Shown here piece after piece: positions 47,288 to 57,262 of a stretch of 64,000 nt of DNA. Below the pieces are notes generated by a model. It was not told where the DNA came from, did not search any database, and was given only the letters and a program-made list of their open reading frames with translations. Location of the stretch: NCBI RefSeq assembly GCF_001544095.1, contig NZ_BCPT01000002.1, positions 124,001 to 188,000 on the forward strand, written 5' to 3'. Position numbers and translations under genes: made by a program. Numbering within the stretch: position 1 is the first letter of the stretch; each line of letters starts with the position of its first letter. The DNA is from Enterococcus casseliflavus NBRC 100478. GTDB lineage: Bacteria; Bacillota; Bacilli; Lactobacillales; Enterococcaceae.

Positions 47288-49333
47288 TTATTTTTCCACT
47301 TCAAACCGATTGGTCAATCGCTTCAACTCTTCTGCAATGTCTCTGAGATCGGCCACATGGTTGGTAAATTCATCCATGGTTGCCAAGACTTCTTCTGCAT
47401 TTGCGGAAACTTCTTGTGTACCAGCGGCATTTTCTTCCGTTGATGCGGAAATGTTTTCTAAGTTTTCCAGTACACTGTTTTGAATGTTTTCGATACGGGC
47501 ACTGGCTGCTTCAATATGATGGATGCCTTCGATCATATAGCTGCTGCGTTGGAAAACTTCTTTTGAAGACGAGATCGCTTCTTTGATCAAGTTGGTTTGG
47601 CGAACGCCGCCTTTGACAGATGCCGACGTTTGTTTGACCATTTGACTAGACTGCTCACGAATTTCTTCAATGATCGCTTCGATCTCTTTGGTAGAAGCCT
47701 TGCTTTGTTCCGCCAATTTACGGATCTCAGCTGCCACGACGGCAAAGCCTTTGCCCGACTCACCTGCACTTGCGGCTTCGATCGATGCATTCAAGGCTAG
47801 CAAGTTGGTTTGGTAAGAAATATCGTTGATGACCCCAATGATCGAGTTGATGTTTTGGATACTATCATTCATTCCCGTCATGTTCGACATCAAGCGCTCC
47901 ATCTGTGCCAACTCTTGTCGCCAGCTGTCATCGACTTGATCCATGATCGTTAAGTTTTCTTGATTGATCTTCGTAGATTCTTGCGACTTGCTGCTCATGC
48001 CGCCAACATTTTCTCGTAATTCTTTCACGACCTGCGACAGATTTTGCATTTGGGACACGCTGTATTCTGTTTCTTGGGCTTGAGCACCGGTCACTTCAGC
48101 AATCCCCGTAATGGTTTGAGAGACTTCTTCTGTCGCAATATTGGTTTGTTTTGACAATTCTAATAAAGAATCCGACATTCCTGCGACACTGTTGCTTTCT
48201 TTTTGTACTTTTTGGATCAATGCACCCGTGCCTTCGATCATCACATTGTAATTGTCCGCCATTTGCTGGATCTCATTGCCTGCTTTATCTGGATATACAA
48301 CTCGGCGTGCCAATTGATCCCATGTCCATTTTTCGCCTTTGGCTCTTTTGGTTTTGCTCATCTTCTCTAGTTTGCCTTCACCGACTTTTCTAAAGTAACG
48401 ATTGAAGCAATCGATGATCGCTGCGACTACTTTGATCGCGGCATAAGAAACCAGTCCTACAAAGAGCAGCATCAAGATCGTAACGATAATGGTGGTGCGG
48501 ACTAACGCTCCTAGCTCTTTGTCTAGATCACTAGCTTTGACTTCGGAGTACGCCCAAACATTGGAATCAGCAGACTTGTCATACAACACATCGTTGACTT
48601 TATTCGAGTCGCCTAAACCAACCATGCCTGTCGGGTTTTTAGCTTCTTTGATTTTTTGGAATACTTCTTCTTCTTTGATATTCTTACCGATTTGTTTGGT
48701 GTTTTTTGAGGTCACGATGACCCCAGATTCTGAAACTAAGGTGACATTCCCAGTCCGCCCTACGGTAAAGGAAGACAAGATGTTTTGAATGCTTTCATAG
48801 GAAACATCGACGCTTAAAACCCCCACTTGATTATGGGAATTTTTGACCCTGATCGAAGCCGACGTCACAAATTGATTCGACACCGTATCTAAATAAGGTG
48901 CTGTCCAATACACTTCTCCTTCAGCTTTTACGGCCCCTTTGTACCATGGCCGAATCGTAGGCTTATAATCATCTGGTAAGGGATTGAAGGTCACATACTC
49001 ATCATCTTCTGTCCCAAAAGTCACCGCTAAGAAGCTGTTGCTCCCAGCAATCGCTAAAGAAAGATCTGAACGGATGCGCCCCATGCTGAATTCTGTTTTC
49101 ATCGCTGGCAGTTCAGCCATTGATTTCAATTTGCTTTCCGTCGATCGGCGCAAACTCTTTTCTTCCGCCAAGATCAAATTGACGGCACTTTCTTTGTTCA
49201 AATCATTTCGTTCAATCAATAAGTTCTTGGTGGTTGAATAGGAACTTGTCAGCATGACAATGATCGGGATCCCCGCAACCAGCATCAAGGTGATCATCAC
49301 ATAAATTCCTATCGTCTTTTTTCTTTTTTTCAC
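47288..49333 (-). CDS. Methyl-accepting chemotaxis protein with dCACHE-type sensor
   Basis: A protein of 681 residues. A basic start and membrane helix (about 8-30) lead to an external CACHE-type sensor (about 35-275, with [21 protein letters not shown]), a second helix (about 280-310), a HAMP-like region and the cytoplasmic signalling domain. Its hairpin tip is [20 protein letters not shown], typical of receptors. Ligand unknown; CACHE domains often bind amino acids or organic acids. The start codon is GTG 49333, 10 bp after AAGGAG. A sigma-28 promoter lies upstream, placing it in the flagellar regulon. Confidence 0.92.
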   Translation of the reverse strand: MKKRKKTIGIYVMITLMLVAGIPIIVMLTSSYSTTKNLLIERNDLNKESAVNLILAEEKSLRRSTESKLKSMAELPAMKTEFSMGRIRSDLSLAIAGSNSFLAVTFGTEDDEYVTFNPLPDDYKPTIRPWYKGAVKAEGEVYWTAPYLDTVSNQFVTSASIRVKNSHNQVGVLSVDVSYESIQNILSSFTVGRTGNVTLVSESGVIVTSKNTKQIGKNIKEEEVFQKIKEAKNPTGMVGLGDSNKVNDVLYDKSADSNVWAYSEVKASDLDKELGALVRTTIIVTILMLLFVGLVSYAAIKVVAAIIDCFNRYFRKVGEGKLEKMSKTKRAKGEKWTWDQLARRVVYPDKAGNEIQQMADNYNVMIEGTGALIQKVQKESNSVAGMSDSLLELSKQTNIATEEVSQTITGIAEVTGAQAQETEYSVSQMQNLSQVVKELRENVGGMSSKSQESTKINQENLTIMDQVDDSWRQELAQMERLMSNMTGMNDSIQNINSIIGVINDISYQTNLLALNASIEAASAGESGKGFAVVAAEIRKLAEQSKASTKEIEAIIEEIREQSSQMVKQTSASVKGGVRQTNLIKEAISSSKEVFQRSSYMIEGIHHIEAASARIENIQNSVLENLENISASTEENAAGTQEVSANAEEVLATMDEFTNHVADLRDIAEELKRLTNRFEVEK

Positions 49334-49406
49334 AACTGTGCCACTCCTTCATTTCCAATTTCACACGATCCAATGAAGACTCGTCCGTAGACGACCCTTA
49401 GTAAGG

Positions 49407-49434
49407 ATAATCGGTTATTTCTTTGAATGATTAA
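49407..49434 (-). promoter_or_regulatory. Sigma-28 promoter of the chemoreceptor gene
   Basis: On the minus strand TTAA (complement of 49431-49434), 16 bp, CCGATTAT (complement of 49407-49414), about 75 bp before the GTG start. Same spacing as the three other sites in the window. Confidence 0.78.
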
Positions 49435-49545
49435 GAGGGTTCATTGGCAGAAACGGCTGCAAGCGCATTTTCTTTTTTGCTAAGGCTTACGGTTGCTGAT
49501 CTAACGAATAGAAAAGCTCCTCAGTCATGAAGGAGCGTTGCGACT

Positions 49546-49580
49546 GCATAAAAATAGCCAGCACGGAAGTTTCCGCACTG
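49546..49580 (-). terminator. Rho-independent terminator of the aldo/keto reductase gene
   Basis: AGCCAGTGCGGAA and TTCCGTGCTGGCT pair with two G:T pairs around a two-base loop, followed by five T on the minus strand. Confidence 0.8.
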
Positions 49581-49618
49581 GCTGCAGGGGCCCCTTTAAT
49601 GGGACTGCTTTTTATTGC

Positions 49619-50428
49619 CTATAATTCTTTGATGACGGCTTTTTCTTCCGCAGTCAAAGCGAAATCAAAGAGCGCTAAATTTTCGGCTTGATGTTTTTCT
49701 GAATGGGATTTCGGAATCACGATCACCCCACGCTCGATTTGGTAACGCAAGACCACTTGGCTCCAGGTTTTTTGATACGCTTCACCGATTTGGGTCAAGG
49801 TTTCCCGAGCCGCTTCTGAAATCCGTGAAAGTGGCCCCCAGGCTTCTGGAACTACCTGATAGGCTAAGGAATAGGCGATGATCGCATCGTTCCACTTGCC
49901 TGGATGCGATTCGATTTGATTGACCGCTGGTTTGATCCGACTGTTTGCCAATAAATAGCTAAGTTCTTCTTCTTGGAAATTGGACACCCCGATCGCTTTT
50001 AAGACTCCTTTATCGACATAAGCCTCAAGAACCGCCCAGACAGCTGCGATCTCTGCCAAGTTGTCCCACGGATGATGGATCAAATAAAGATCGATCGATT
50101 CCGTCTGCAAGGCTGCTAAACTCGCTTCGACAGACGCTTTCACGGCAGCTGCATCTTGCGTATGCTCTGGTTTGCCAGGAATCTTAGAAGTCAGGAAAAA
50201 TTCGCTGCGGTCGATCCCGCTTTCCTTGATGGCTTTGCCTACCACGGCTTCGTTGCGGTAAGAAATCGCCGTATCAAAATGCCGATACCCAAGCTTGATA
50301 GCAGTCAACAGCTCTGTCGTATCATCATTGATCGCACCTTGGTATTCTCGGTTTTCTTTCCCAAATGTATTCGTCCCACTGCCGATCACTGGAATCTGAA
50401 TGCCGGTATTCAATTCAATCGTTTCCAT
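49619..50428 (-). CDS. Aldo/keto reductase
   Basis: A protein of 269 residues with an AKR barrel. The catalytic residues are in FDTAISYRNE (Asp and Tyr), LTSKIPG (Lys) and YLIHHPWD (His). GVSNFQEEEL and VIPKSHS are the usual NADPH-binding loops. It reduces aldehydes or ketones with NADPH; the true substrate is unknown. ATG 50428 is close to the family start METIELNTGIQIPVIGSGT. It is a single gene with its own terminator, divergent from the ybaN-like gene. Confidence 0.9.
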   Translation of the reverse strand: METIELNTGIQIPVIGSGTNTFGKENREYQGAINDDTTELLTAIKLGYRHFDTAISYRNEAVVGKAIKESGIDRSEFFLTSKIPGKPEHTQDAAAVKASVEASLAALQTESIDLYLIHHPWDNLAEIAAVWAVLEAYVDKGVLKAIGVSNFQEEELSYLLANSRIKPAVNQIESHPGKWNDAIIAYSLAYQVVPEAWGPLSRISEAARETLTQIGEAYQKTWSQVVLRYQIERGVIVIPKSHSEKHQAENLALFDFALTAEEKAVIKEL

Positions 50429-50600
50429 GCTACTTCCCCCTTTGTGTTGTTTCTAGTCTATCAAAAAAGCAGGAGTAAGGGGAAGAAAAACTCTTATTGC
50501 CGCTAAAAAACGGGGAAAAACACAAAACGCATGTTCAAGCTGCCCCTCCTCCGTTATACTGAGGGTAAGACACGAAACACCCAAATAAGGAGGGTTACTT

Positions 50601-50993
50601 TTGAAAAAAACACTATTTTTTCTTTGTGGATCACTGACATTCGGTCTAGGTACTTTAGGAATCTTTTTACCTTTCTTACCCACAACGGTCTTTTACTTGC
50701 TGACGGCTTATTTCTGGCTGCGGAGTTCCGATACCTATTATCAACGCTTGGTTCAATCAGAAAATTATCAAAAATACATTGAAAAACCACTCGTACAAAA
50801 ACAGCTGAGCACCAAGGCAATGGTTCGGATGTTTGCCATGATGCTGGTAGTCTTTGCAATTCCTGCACTATTGATCCCCAATCTGCTGGTACGTTTCGTC
50901 CTCGCTGCCATCTACCTCGCCCATGTCATTGGGATCACTTGGTATTTAAAAGGACGCAAACCCGCGATTCAAAAAACGGATCAGCCCCTGTAA
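50601..50993 (+). CDS. YbaN-family (DUF454) inner membrane protein
   Basis: A protein of 130 residues with three or four helices. The N-terminal SLTFGLGTLGIFLPFLPTTVFYLL with PFLPTTPF-like pattern and the FWLRSSDTYYQRL stretch after it are the DUF454/YbaN signature. Function unknown. The start is TTG 50601, 7 bp after AAGGAGG; no ATG is near. It stands alone, with a long hairpin terminator about 20 bp after the stop. Confidence 0.87.
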   Translation: MKKTLFFLCGSLTFGLGTLGIFLPFLPTTVFYLLTAYFWLRSSDTYYQRLVQSENYQKYIEKPLVQKQLSTKAMVRMFAMMLVVFAIPALLIPNLLVRFVLAAIYLAHVIGITWYLKGRKPAIQKTDQPL

Positions 50994-51009
50994 GAACGAC
51001 GCTGCACGA

Positions 51010-51067
51010 ACACACCGTAATCCACCAAGCAGGCGAGCCTTGCTAGTGGACTGCGGTGTATTTTTTT
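51010..51067 (+). terminator. Multi-part rho-independent terminator
   Basis: ACACCG / CGGTGT, TCCAC / GTGGA and AGCAGG / CCTTGCT stems stack into a long hairpin, followed by seven T. It separates convergent ybaN-like and ppdK genes. Confidence 0.8.
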
Positions 51068-51075
51068 CTCCTATT

Positions 51076-53709
51076 TTAGCGGGAGCCCACTGACGCCTCT
51101 TCGATGATGGGGGCGGATTGGGCGATCGCTAACCAGGCAGCAGGGATTCGGTATGGGGAGCAAGAAACATAGTCGATGCCGATCTCTCGCAAAAATGCAA
51201 TGGAATAGGGATCGCTGCCGACTTCGCCACAAACACCGATCGAGTGCTCTGGCTGACGATCTCTTACGCCAGTGATCGCTTGGCGCATCAACGTGCCAAC
51301 ACCCGCCTGATCTAAGTGCCGGTAAGGATCTTCTTGTAAGATCTCCGACTGCAAATAGGCTTGAATAAAGCTGCCTGCATCATCCCGCGAAAAGCCAAAG
51401 GTCATTTGGGTCAAGTCATTGGTACCAAAACTAAAGAACGCAGCATCTTCAGCACACTCCCCAGCGATCAAGCACGCTCTAGGTGTCTCGATCATCATGC
51501 CGATCTCGATGTGCAATGGTTGCTGCAGGGTTGCTTCTGCTTGAGCGATCACCTGCGTCAACGTCGCTTTCAACACCTGCAGCTCTGCGGGCAAACTGAT
51601 CAGGGGCAATAAGATCGCCGCCTCTACCTCGACTCCTTGCTGCCGCAATTCCACAGCCGCTTCACAAATCGCCGCTGTTTGCATTTCATAAATTTCTGGA
51701 TAGCTCAGTCCTAAACGGCTGCCGCGATGCCCCATCATGGGATTGACCTCTTGCAGCTCGTCAATTCGCCGCTCGATCACTGCCAATGATTTTTGACTAC
51801 GGCGAGCCATTTCAAGGCGTTCATGCTCATGGGGCAAAAATTCATGAAGTGGTGGATCTAATAAACGAATCGTGCACTTCTTTCCTTGCGCGGCCTGCAG
51901 CATTTCTTGGAAATCGGCTTTTTGATAAGCCTTGATCTCAGCCAACGCCTTCAATCGTTCCTCCTTCGTTTCTGCCAAAATGACTTCCCGCATTTTCCAC
52001 AAACGCTCTTCCCCAAAAAACATATGCTCCGTCCGTGCCAGACCGATGCCCGCTGCCCCAAAGGCCAGCGCAGCCTCAATGTCATTTTTTGTTTCCGCAT
52101 TTGCGTAAACCTTTAGATCTGCCTGGGCTTGTGCCCACGTCAAAAGCTGATCCAGCAAGACCCGCTCCTGGACACTGGTCATAGGCAGCTGCCCTTGATA
52201 CAGTTTGCCAGTGCTGCCGTCTACCGAAAGCACGTCACCTTCTTCAATCAGCAGCTCGCCACAGCGAGCCTGCTTCAAAAATACATCGACACTTAATGCC
52301 TCGCACCCTACCACACAGCAGACCCCCAGACCACGGGCGACCACCGCCGCATGCGAAGTCATCCCCCCACGAGCGGTAATGATCGCTTCACTCACCACCA
52401 TGCCTTCAATATCTTCAGGTGAGGTTTCCTGCCGCAGCAACAGGACTTTTTCTCCTGCGCGGCTGGCTTTTTCCGCCGCCTCTGCAGTGAAATAGACATG
52501 GCCTGAAGCTGCTCCTGGACTAGCCGGCAAGCCCTGCGCAAAGGCTTTGGCTTGCTGTAAGGCTTCGGGGGCAAATAACGGGTGCAGCAATTGATCGATC
52601 ATTTCTGGTGTGATGCGATCTAGTGCTTGCCTAATAGTGATCCGACCTTCTGCGACCATATCCGTTGCGATTTGCGCTGCGGCAGCGGCGGTTCGTTTGC
52701 CGTTTCTTGTTTGCAAGACAAACAGCTGGCCGTCATCGATGGTAAACTCAATGTCTTGCATGTCTTGATAGTGATCCTCCAAACGCTCAGCCAGTTGCTT
52801 TAATTCCTGATAGATCATGGGATGCTGCTGTGCCAACGATTGGATCGGTTGCGGTGTACGAATCCCTGCAACCACATCTTCCCCTTGGGCACACACTAAA
52901 AATTCGCCGAAAAGTCCCGGTTCCCCGGTTGCTGGATTGCGGGTGAAGGCGACACCCGTCCCGCTATTTATCCCGCTGTTACCAAACACCATTTCTTGAA
53001 TCGTTACGGCAGTCCCTAGATCGTCAGGGATGCGATGGAGAGATCGGTAGGTCTTTGCCCGTGGGTTGTTCCATGAGCGAAAAACCGCCGTGATGGCTGC
53101 CAACAATTGCTGAAACGGGTCTTGCGGAAACGCTTCTTGAGTATGTTCCATATAAATACTTTGAAACACGCGGCAGATCATTTGCCAATCATTGCCGGTC
53201 ATCATTTGGTCTGACGCATAATTCTGCTGTTTCTTATAATCTGTCAAGTAGGCTTCAAAGTGCTCTTTTGCTACACCTTTCACCACATCCCCATACATTT
53301 GGATCAAACGGCGGTAACAATCATAAGCAAAAACGGGGTCCCCCGTCTGCTGAGCCAAGCCTTGGACGGTTTCATCATTCAACCCAAGGTTTAAGATCGT
53401 ATCCATCATCCCTGGCATGGAAAACTTAGCCCCACTGCGGACAGAAACCAACAACGGCGACTGCAGTCCGCCAAATGTTTTGTTCCTGCGCACTGCCAAT
53501 TCTTCGATGGCAGCTTTGACTTGCTTGATGATCGCCTCAGGAAGAACCTGTTCTTCTAAATAGGTCAGGCAAATAGTCGCAGGGACGATAAATCCCTGGG
53601 GAACAGGCAAACCCAAATTGGTCATCTCCGCAAGATTTGCCCCTTTCCCGCCTAATAGTGCTTTTTGCTCTTTTGTGCCTTCTGAAAACCATACGACTGC
53701 TTTTTCCAT
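51076..53709 (-). CDS. ppdK: Pyruvate, phosphate dikinase
   Basis: A protein of 877 residues, the usual length. Parts: nucleotide-binding domain (about 1-340, with ALLGGKGANLAEMTNLGLPV), phosphohistidine domain (about 390-500, GGMTSHAAVVARGLG with the catalytic His and regulatory Thr), and PEP/pyruvate barrel (about 520-870, ending VGVCGEVGSDP-like IGVCGEVGSDPYSIAFL). It interconverts pyruvate and PEP. ATG 53709 is 6 bp from AGGAGG; ATG 53712 is 3 bp from it. It is divergent from ccpN and from the gene for its own regulator, and its promoter has a CcpN-like site. Confidence 0.96.
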   Translation of the reverse strand: MEKAVVWFSEGTKEQKALLGGKGANLAEMTNLGLPVPQGFIVPATICLTYLEEQVLPEAIIKQVKAAIEELAVRRNKTFGGLQSPLLVSVRSGAKFSMPGMMDTILNLGLNDETVQGLAQQTGDPVFAYDCYRRLIQMYGDVVKGVAKEHFEAYLTDYKKQQNYASDQMMTGNDWQMICRVFQSIYMEHTQEAFPQDPFQQLLAAITAVFRSWNNPRAKTYRSLHRIPDDLGTAVTIQEMVFGNSGINSGTGVAFTRNPATGEPGLFGEFLVCAQGEDVVAGIRTPQPIQSLAQQHPMIYQELKQLAERLEDHYQDMQDIEFTIDDGQLFVLQTRNGKRTAAAAAQIATDMVAEGRITIRQALDRITPEMIDQLLHPLFAPEALQQAKAFAQGLPASPGAASGHVYFTAEAAEKASRAGEKVLLLRQETSPEDIEGMVVSEAIITARGGMTSHAAVVARGLGVCCVVGCEALSVDVFLKQARCGELLIEEGDVLSVDGSTGKLYQGQLPMTSVQERVLLDQLLTWAQAQADLKVYANAETKNDIEAALAFGAAGIGLARTEHMFFGEERLWKMREVILAETKEERLKALAEIKAYQKADFQEMLQAAQGKKCTIRLLDPPLHEFLPHEHERLEMARRSQKSLAVIERRIDELQEVNPMMGHRGSRLGLSYPEIYEMQTAAICEAAVELRQQGVEVEAAILLPLISLPAELQVLKATLTQVIAQAEATLQQPLHIEIGMMIETPRACLIAGECAEDAAFFSFGTNDLTQMTFGFSRDDAGSFIQAYLQSEILQEDPYRHLDQAGVGTLMRQAITGVRDRQPEHSIGVCGEVGSDPYSIAFLREIGIDYVSCSPYRIPAAWLAIAQSAPIIEEASVGSR

Positions 53710-53754
53710 CATGTTCCTCCTTTTAAATGTTATATACTATTTCGATTAATTAGC

Positions 53755-53863
53755 AGTATATAGTATGACACATTTAATCGTCAAGCTGAAAAAAGAAAAC
53801 TTTTAAGGGATTTATCCTTTTTAAAAGAGAAGGATTGCCTTTTTATTCGGAAAATCATATAAT
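53755..53863. promoter_or_regulatory. Divergent ppdK / ccpN promoters with CcpN-like site
   Basis: Minus: TTGACG (complement of 53779-53784), 18 bp, TATACT (complement of 53755-53760) for ppdK. Plus: TTGCCT (53835-53840), 17 bp, TATAAT (53858-53863) for ccpN. TATGACACATT (53764-53774) in the ppdK spacer fits the B. subtilis CcpN pattern TRTGHYATAYW except one base. Near-inverted ATATACTA / TATAGTAT repeats lie around the ppdK -10. Confidence 0.6.
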
Positions 53864-53899
53864 CAATAGCATAGCACATAAAAGAAAGAAGGTGACACA

Positions 53900-54535
53900 T
53901 TGGAATTAAGCCAAAGACAAATGAAAATCATTGAGATCGTCAAAGAGCATCAGCCGATCAGTGGGGAGACCATTGCGAAGCAGTTGGGCTTGAGCCGCGC
54001 AACCTTGCGGAATGACTTATCGATTTTGACCATGACCGGTTTATTAGACGCCCGACCGAAAGTCGGCTATTTCTATACAGGACAAACCGTTGAGCCTTTG
54101 CTTTTCGAAAAACTCTATCATACCAAAGTTGCAGAAATCATGATCCCACCGTTGCTGATCTCACAAACGGTCTCCGTTTATGAAGCGGTCACGACTTTGT
54201 TTATGTACGATGTCGGTTCCCTCTATGTCAAAAATGACCAAGACGAGCTGATTGGGGTCCTCTCCCGCAAAGACCTACTGCGCTTTGCGATCAGCAATGC
54301 CGCACCAGAAAAAACACCTGTAGCGATGATCATGACTCGCATGCCAAACATCGTGACCATCACAGCCGAAGAAACAATTTTGACGGCTGGTACGTTGTTA
54401 GGGCGACATGAAGTCGATACCTTGCCTGTGGTCGATCCGCAGGAACCAAAAAAAGTCATCGGCAAAATCACGAAGACACGGCTGATGAATTACTTTATTC
54501 AAGCAGGCAATGACAGTGACAACACACACTTTTAG
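53900..54535 (+). CDS. ccpN: CcpN-like repressor of gluconeogenesis (HTH plus two CBS domains)
   Basis: A protein of 211 residues: DeoR-type HTH (about 1-60, ISGETIAKQLGLSRATLRND) and two CBS domains (about 75-200, VGSLYVKNDQDELIGVLSRK and VDTLPVVDPQEPKKVIGKIT). In B. subtilis CcpN represses gapB and pckA when glucose is present, and CBS domains sense ADP/ATP. The next gene encodes the PPDK regulator, the same order as yqzB-yqfL in Bacillus. The start is TTG 53900, 7 bp after AAGGTGA. Confidence 0.9.
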   Translation: MELSQRQMKIIEIVKEHQPISGETIAKQLGLSRATLRNDLSILTMTGLLDARPKVGYFYTGQTVEPLLFEKLYHTKVAEIMIPPLLISQTVSVYEAVTTLFMYDVGSLYVKNDQDELIGVLSRKDLLRFAISNAAPEKTPVAMIMTRMPNIVTITAEETILTAGTLLGRHEVDTLPVVDPQEPKKVIGKITKTRLMNYFIQAGNDSDNTHF

Positions 54536-54547
54536 GGGGCAAAAACA

Positions 54548-55366
54548 ATGAAGAACGTTCGAATATATTTGATTTCAGATTCCGTAGGCGAAACGGCACA
54601 AAAGCTGATCGCAGCCGTTTCCGCGCAGTTTCCCACGATCGACCTTTCAGACATCCAGCTCTTTCCCTTTACTAATGATGAAGAGAGCTTAGGCGAGATC
54701 CTCAAAGATGCCTTGCTAGACAAATCGATCGTCGTTACCACCTTAGTCAATAAAGAATTAGTCGCCTTTGTTGATGCCTTTGCCAAGCGGACTGGTTTGC
54801 AATATGTCGACTTTATGTCGCCCTTGACCACGATGCTGGAAAAAACATTCGGTGTAGAAGCCGTCCAAGAGCCTGGTGCCTTGCATCGCTTGAACCAAGC
54901 ATATTTCAGCCGGGTGGCAGCGATGGAATTTGCCGTAAAATACGACGACGGCAAAGACCCACGGGGATTTCTCGATGCTGACTTTGTCCTCTTAGGGGTT
55001 TCGCGAACCTCGAAGACCCCATTGTGTTTATACATGGCAAACCGCGGCTACAAAGTGGCAAATCTGCCTTTGATTCCTGAAGTTGCTTTGCCAGCCGAAG
55101 TGCACCAAGTCGACCCGCGAAAAATGGTCGGTTTGACCACGAATCCAGAATCTCTGACCGAGATTCGGCGATCCCGAATGCATTCATTGGGCTTAAAAGA
55201 AGAGACCCATTACACCAATTGTGAACGAATCGAAGCAGAATTAGCTTACGCGAATGAATGGTTCAAAAAGCTGAACATTCCGGTGATCGATGTCAGCAAA
55301 CGCTCCATTGAAGAAAGCGCGATGCTGATTGAAGAACAAGCCAAAGAACAGGCCCATGTTCAATAA
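54548..55366 (+). CDS. PPDK regulatory protein (bifunctional kinase / Pi-dependent phosphorylase)
   Basis: A protein of 272 residues of the DUF299/PSRP family. N-terminus IYLISDSVGETAQKLIAAV; the P-loop GVSRTSKTPLCLYMANRG is at about 149-166. It inactivates PPDK by phosphorylating the Thr next to its catalytic His with ADP and reverses this with phosphate. Its target gene ppdK lies next door on the other strand, which supports the call. It starts 12 bp after ccpN and overlaps the next gene by 11 bp. Confidence 0.93.
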   Translation: MKNVRIYLISDSVGETAQKLIAAVSAQFPTIDLSDIQLFPFTNDEESLGEILKDALLDKSIVVTTLVNKELVAFVDAFAKRTGLQYVDFMSPLTTMLEKTFGVEAVQEPGALHRLNQAYFSRVAAMEFAVKYDDGKDPRGFLDADFVLLGVSRTSKTPLCLYMANRGYKVANLPLIPEVALPAEVHQVDPRKMVGLTTNPESLTEIRRSRMHSLGLKEETHYTNCERIEAELAYANEWFKKLNIPVIDVSKRSIEESAMLIEEQAKEQAHVQ

Positions 55367-57227
55367 AGACGCCTTGGCAAACCTGACCGAGATCATCAAC
55401 TTGGAAGCCATCCAGCAGCTGCCGAAAGCCACCGAGCACTTTGTCAGCGATCTGCATGGTGAATACGATGCCTTTGACCATATTTTGCGGAATGGTTCTG
55501 GCAGTATCCGAGAAAAAGTCGAGATTTTGTTTACTGGCGTCTTGACGAAAGAAGAACAGACCGAACTTTGTTTTGTCATTTATTATCCAGAGGAGCTATT
55601 ACAAGAACAGGCCTGGACCCCTGCCGATTGGCGCTTAAAGATGGCACAGCTAGTGAAAGTTGCCCGCTTTACTTCCAGTAAATACACACGCTCCAAGGTA
55701 CGCAAAGCACTGCCGTCTTCTTTTGCTTATATCTTAGAAGAACTGTTGTACCAATATGATGCTGACTTCAATAAAGAAGCTTACTATCGGGCGATTTTTG
55801 ATAAAATCATTGAATTAGAGGCCGCCCCGCTTTTTTGCCAAGAACTGGCGTACTTGATTCAGCGCTTCGTAGTGGATCATCTCCACGTCTTAGGCGATAT
55901 TTATGATCGCGGACCAGCGCCAGACAAAATCGTCGATCGCTTGATGACTTTGCCCTCACTGGATATTCAGCTAGGCAACCATGATATTTTGTGGATCGGC
56001 AGCTTTTGCGGCTCGCTGCCCTGTTTGGCCAATACGATCCGCATCGCTGCTCGCTACGGCAATCTGGCATTATTACAAGATGGTTATGGGATCGATCTAT
56101 CAAAAGCACTGGCTTTTAGCCAAAAATATTACACAGAAAATGAAGGCTTTTATCCGCAAAAAACAGTGGACCCTTTATCAAGCCAGCAAAAAAAAGCAGC
56201 CATGCTTTTGCAACAGGCGTTTGCCATCATCCAATTCAAAGTCGAAGCAGCCGTGATCCAGCGGCGACCAGCATTTGCGATGGCAGAGCGCTGCTTGTTG
56301 CATCGCTTGTCTCAAGATCGGCAACAAATCCAGCTAGACCAGACCTATCCTTTGATCAACGGCTGTTTTCAACTAGTAGCTCCCGATGATCCTTACCGTT
56401 TGACAGCAGAAGAACATGAGGTACTGCAAGATTTGCTGAGCCAATTTCAACGCTCGCCCCGTTTAGCTGCGCATATGCACTTTTTAGTTGAGCATGGCAC
56501 ATTGTACCAGCGCTTCAACGACAACCTGCTGTATCACGGCTGCCTGCCTTGTCAGGAAAACGGCGATTTCCTGGCCTTTACTTTCCAGCAGCAGCCCTTA
56601 GCAGGCAAAGCGTTGATGGACTTTTTTCAGCAATGTTTGCAGGAAAGCTTTGCCGCACCAGAAAAGCAAACAGACCTTGCCACCGATATGATCTGGTATC
56701 TTTGGTGCGGCGAAGGCTCTTCCCTCTTCGGCAAAAAAGCCATGAAAACCTTTGAGCGCTACTTTATAGCAGATCGCAACACCCATATGGAACAAAAAAA
56801 TGCCTATTATTCTTTAAGGGAAAACGAAGACTTCTGCTGCCGTGTCCTAGCTGCCTTCGGTCTGCCGCCGACAGGCCACATCATCAATGGCCACACCCCT
56901 GTCAAAGTCCGTAAAGGCGAGACGCCCATCAAGGCAAATGGTCGTTTATTGGTGATCGATGGCGGACTCTCTCGCTCCTACCAATCCGTCACAGGCATTG
57001 CCGGTTACACGCTGTTGTCAAATTCCTTTGGTATGACCTTAGCAGCCCATCAACCCTTTACAGATCGCCAGCAAGCCATCCAGCAGCGACGTGACATCGT
57101 CACTCAGAAAAAAATCGTCGTGCGGCAAACGGAAAGAACAACGGTAGGGCAAACAGATATCGGCAAGCGGCTGCAGCAAGAAAGCCGAGTGCTTTTTGAA
57201 GAATTAAAAAATCATCCGATCCCTTGA
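55356..57227 (+). CDS. fbp: Fructose-1,6-bisphosphatase class III
   Basis: A protein of 623 residues of the large Fbp form found in Bacilli. Metallophosphatase motifs are visible: DLHGEYDAFDHIL (about 33-45), GDIYDRG (about 180) and GNHDILW (about 206), with GHTPVK near 515. It removes phosphate from fructose 1,6-bisphosphate in gluconeogenesis. ATG 55356 lies within the end of the preceding gene without a strong ribosome site, implying coupling. An in-frame ATG 27 bp earlier exists but is less consistent with family N-termini. A terminator overlaps its stop codon. Confidence 0.94.
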   Translation: MFNKDALANLTEIINLEAIQQLPKATEHFVSDLHGEYDAFDHILRNGSGSIREKVEILFTGVLTKEEQTELCFVIYYPEELLQEQAWTPADWRLKMAQLVKVARFTSSKYTRSKVRKALPSSFAYILEELLYQYDADFNKEAYYRAIFDKIIELEAAPLFCQELAYLIQRFVVDHLHVLGDIYDRGPAPDKIVDRLMTLPSLDIQLGNHDILWIGSFCGSLPCLANTIRIAARYGNLALLQDGYGIDLSKALAFSQKYYTENEGFYPQKTVDPLSSQQKKAAMLLQQAFAIIQFKVEAAVIQRRPAFAMAERCLLHRLSQDRQQIQLDQTYPLINGCFQLVAPDDPYRLTAEEHEVLQDLLSQFQRSPRLAAHMHFLVEHGTLYQRFNDNLLYHGCLPCQENGDFLAFTFQQQPLAGKALMDFFQQCLQESFAAPEKQTDLATDMIWYLWCGEGSSLFGKKAMKTFERYFIADRNTHMEQKNAYYSLRENEDFCCRVLAAFGLPPTGHIINGHTPVKVRKGETPIKANGRLLVIDGGLSRSYQSVTGIAGYTLLSNSFGMTLAAHQPFTDRQQAIQQRRDIVTQKKIVVRQTERTTVGQTDIGKRLQQESRVLFEELKNHPIP

Positions 57228-57262
57228 CGAGTCATTCGTCAACCAATCGGATGATTTTTTTT
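57207..57262. terminator. Two-tier bidirectional terminator at fbp end
   Basis: AAATCATCCGAT and ATCGGATGATTT form the outer stem; TTGACGA and TCGTCAA form an inner one. A and T runs flank both sides. The arms include the fbp stop codon on one side and lie against the psiE-like stop on the other. Confidence 0.88.
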
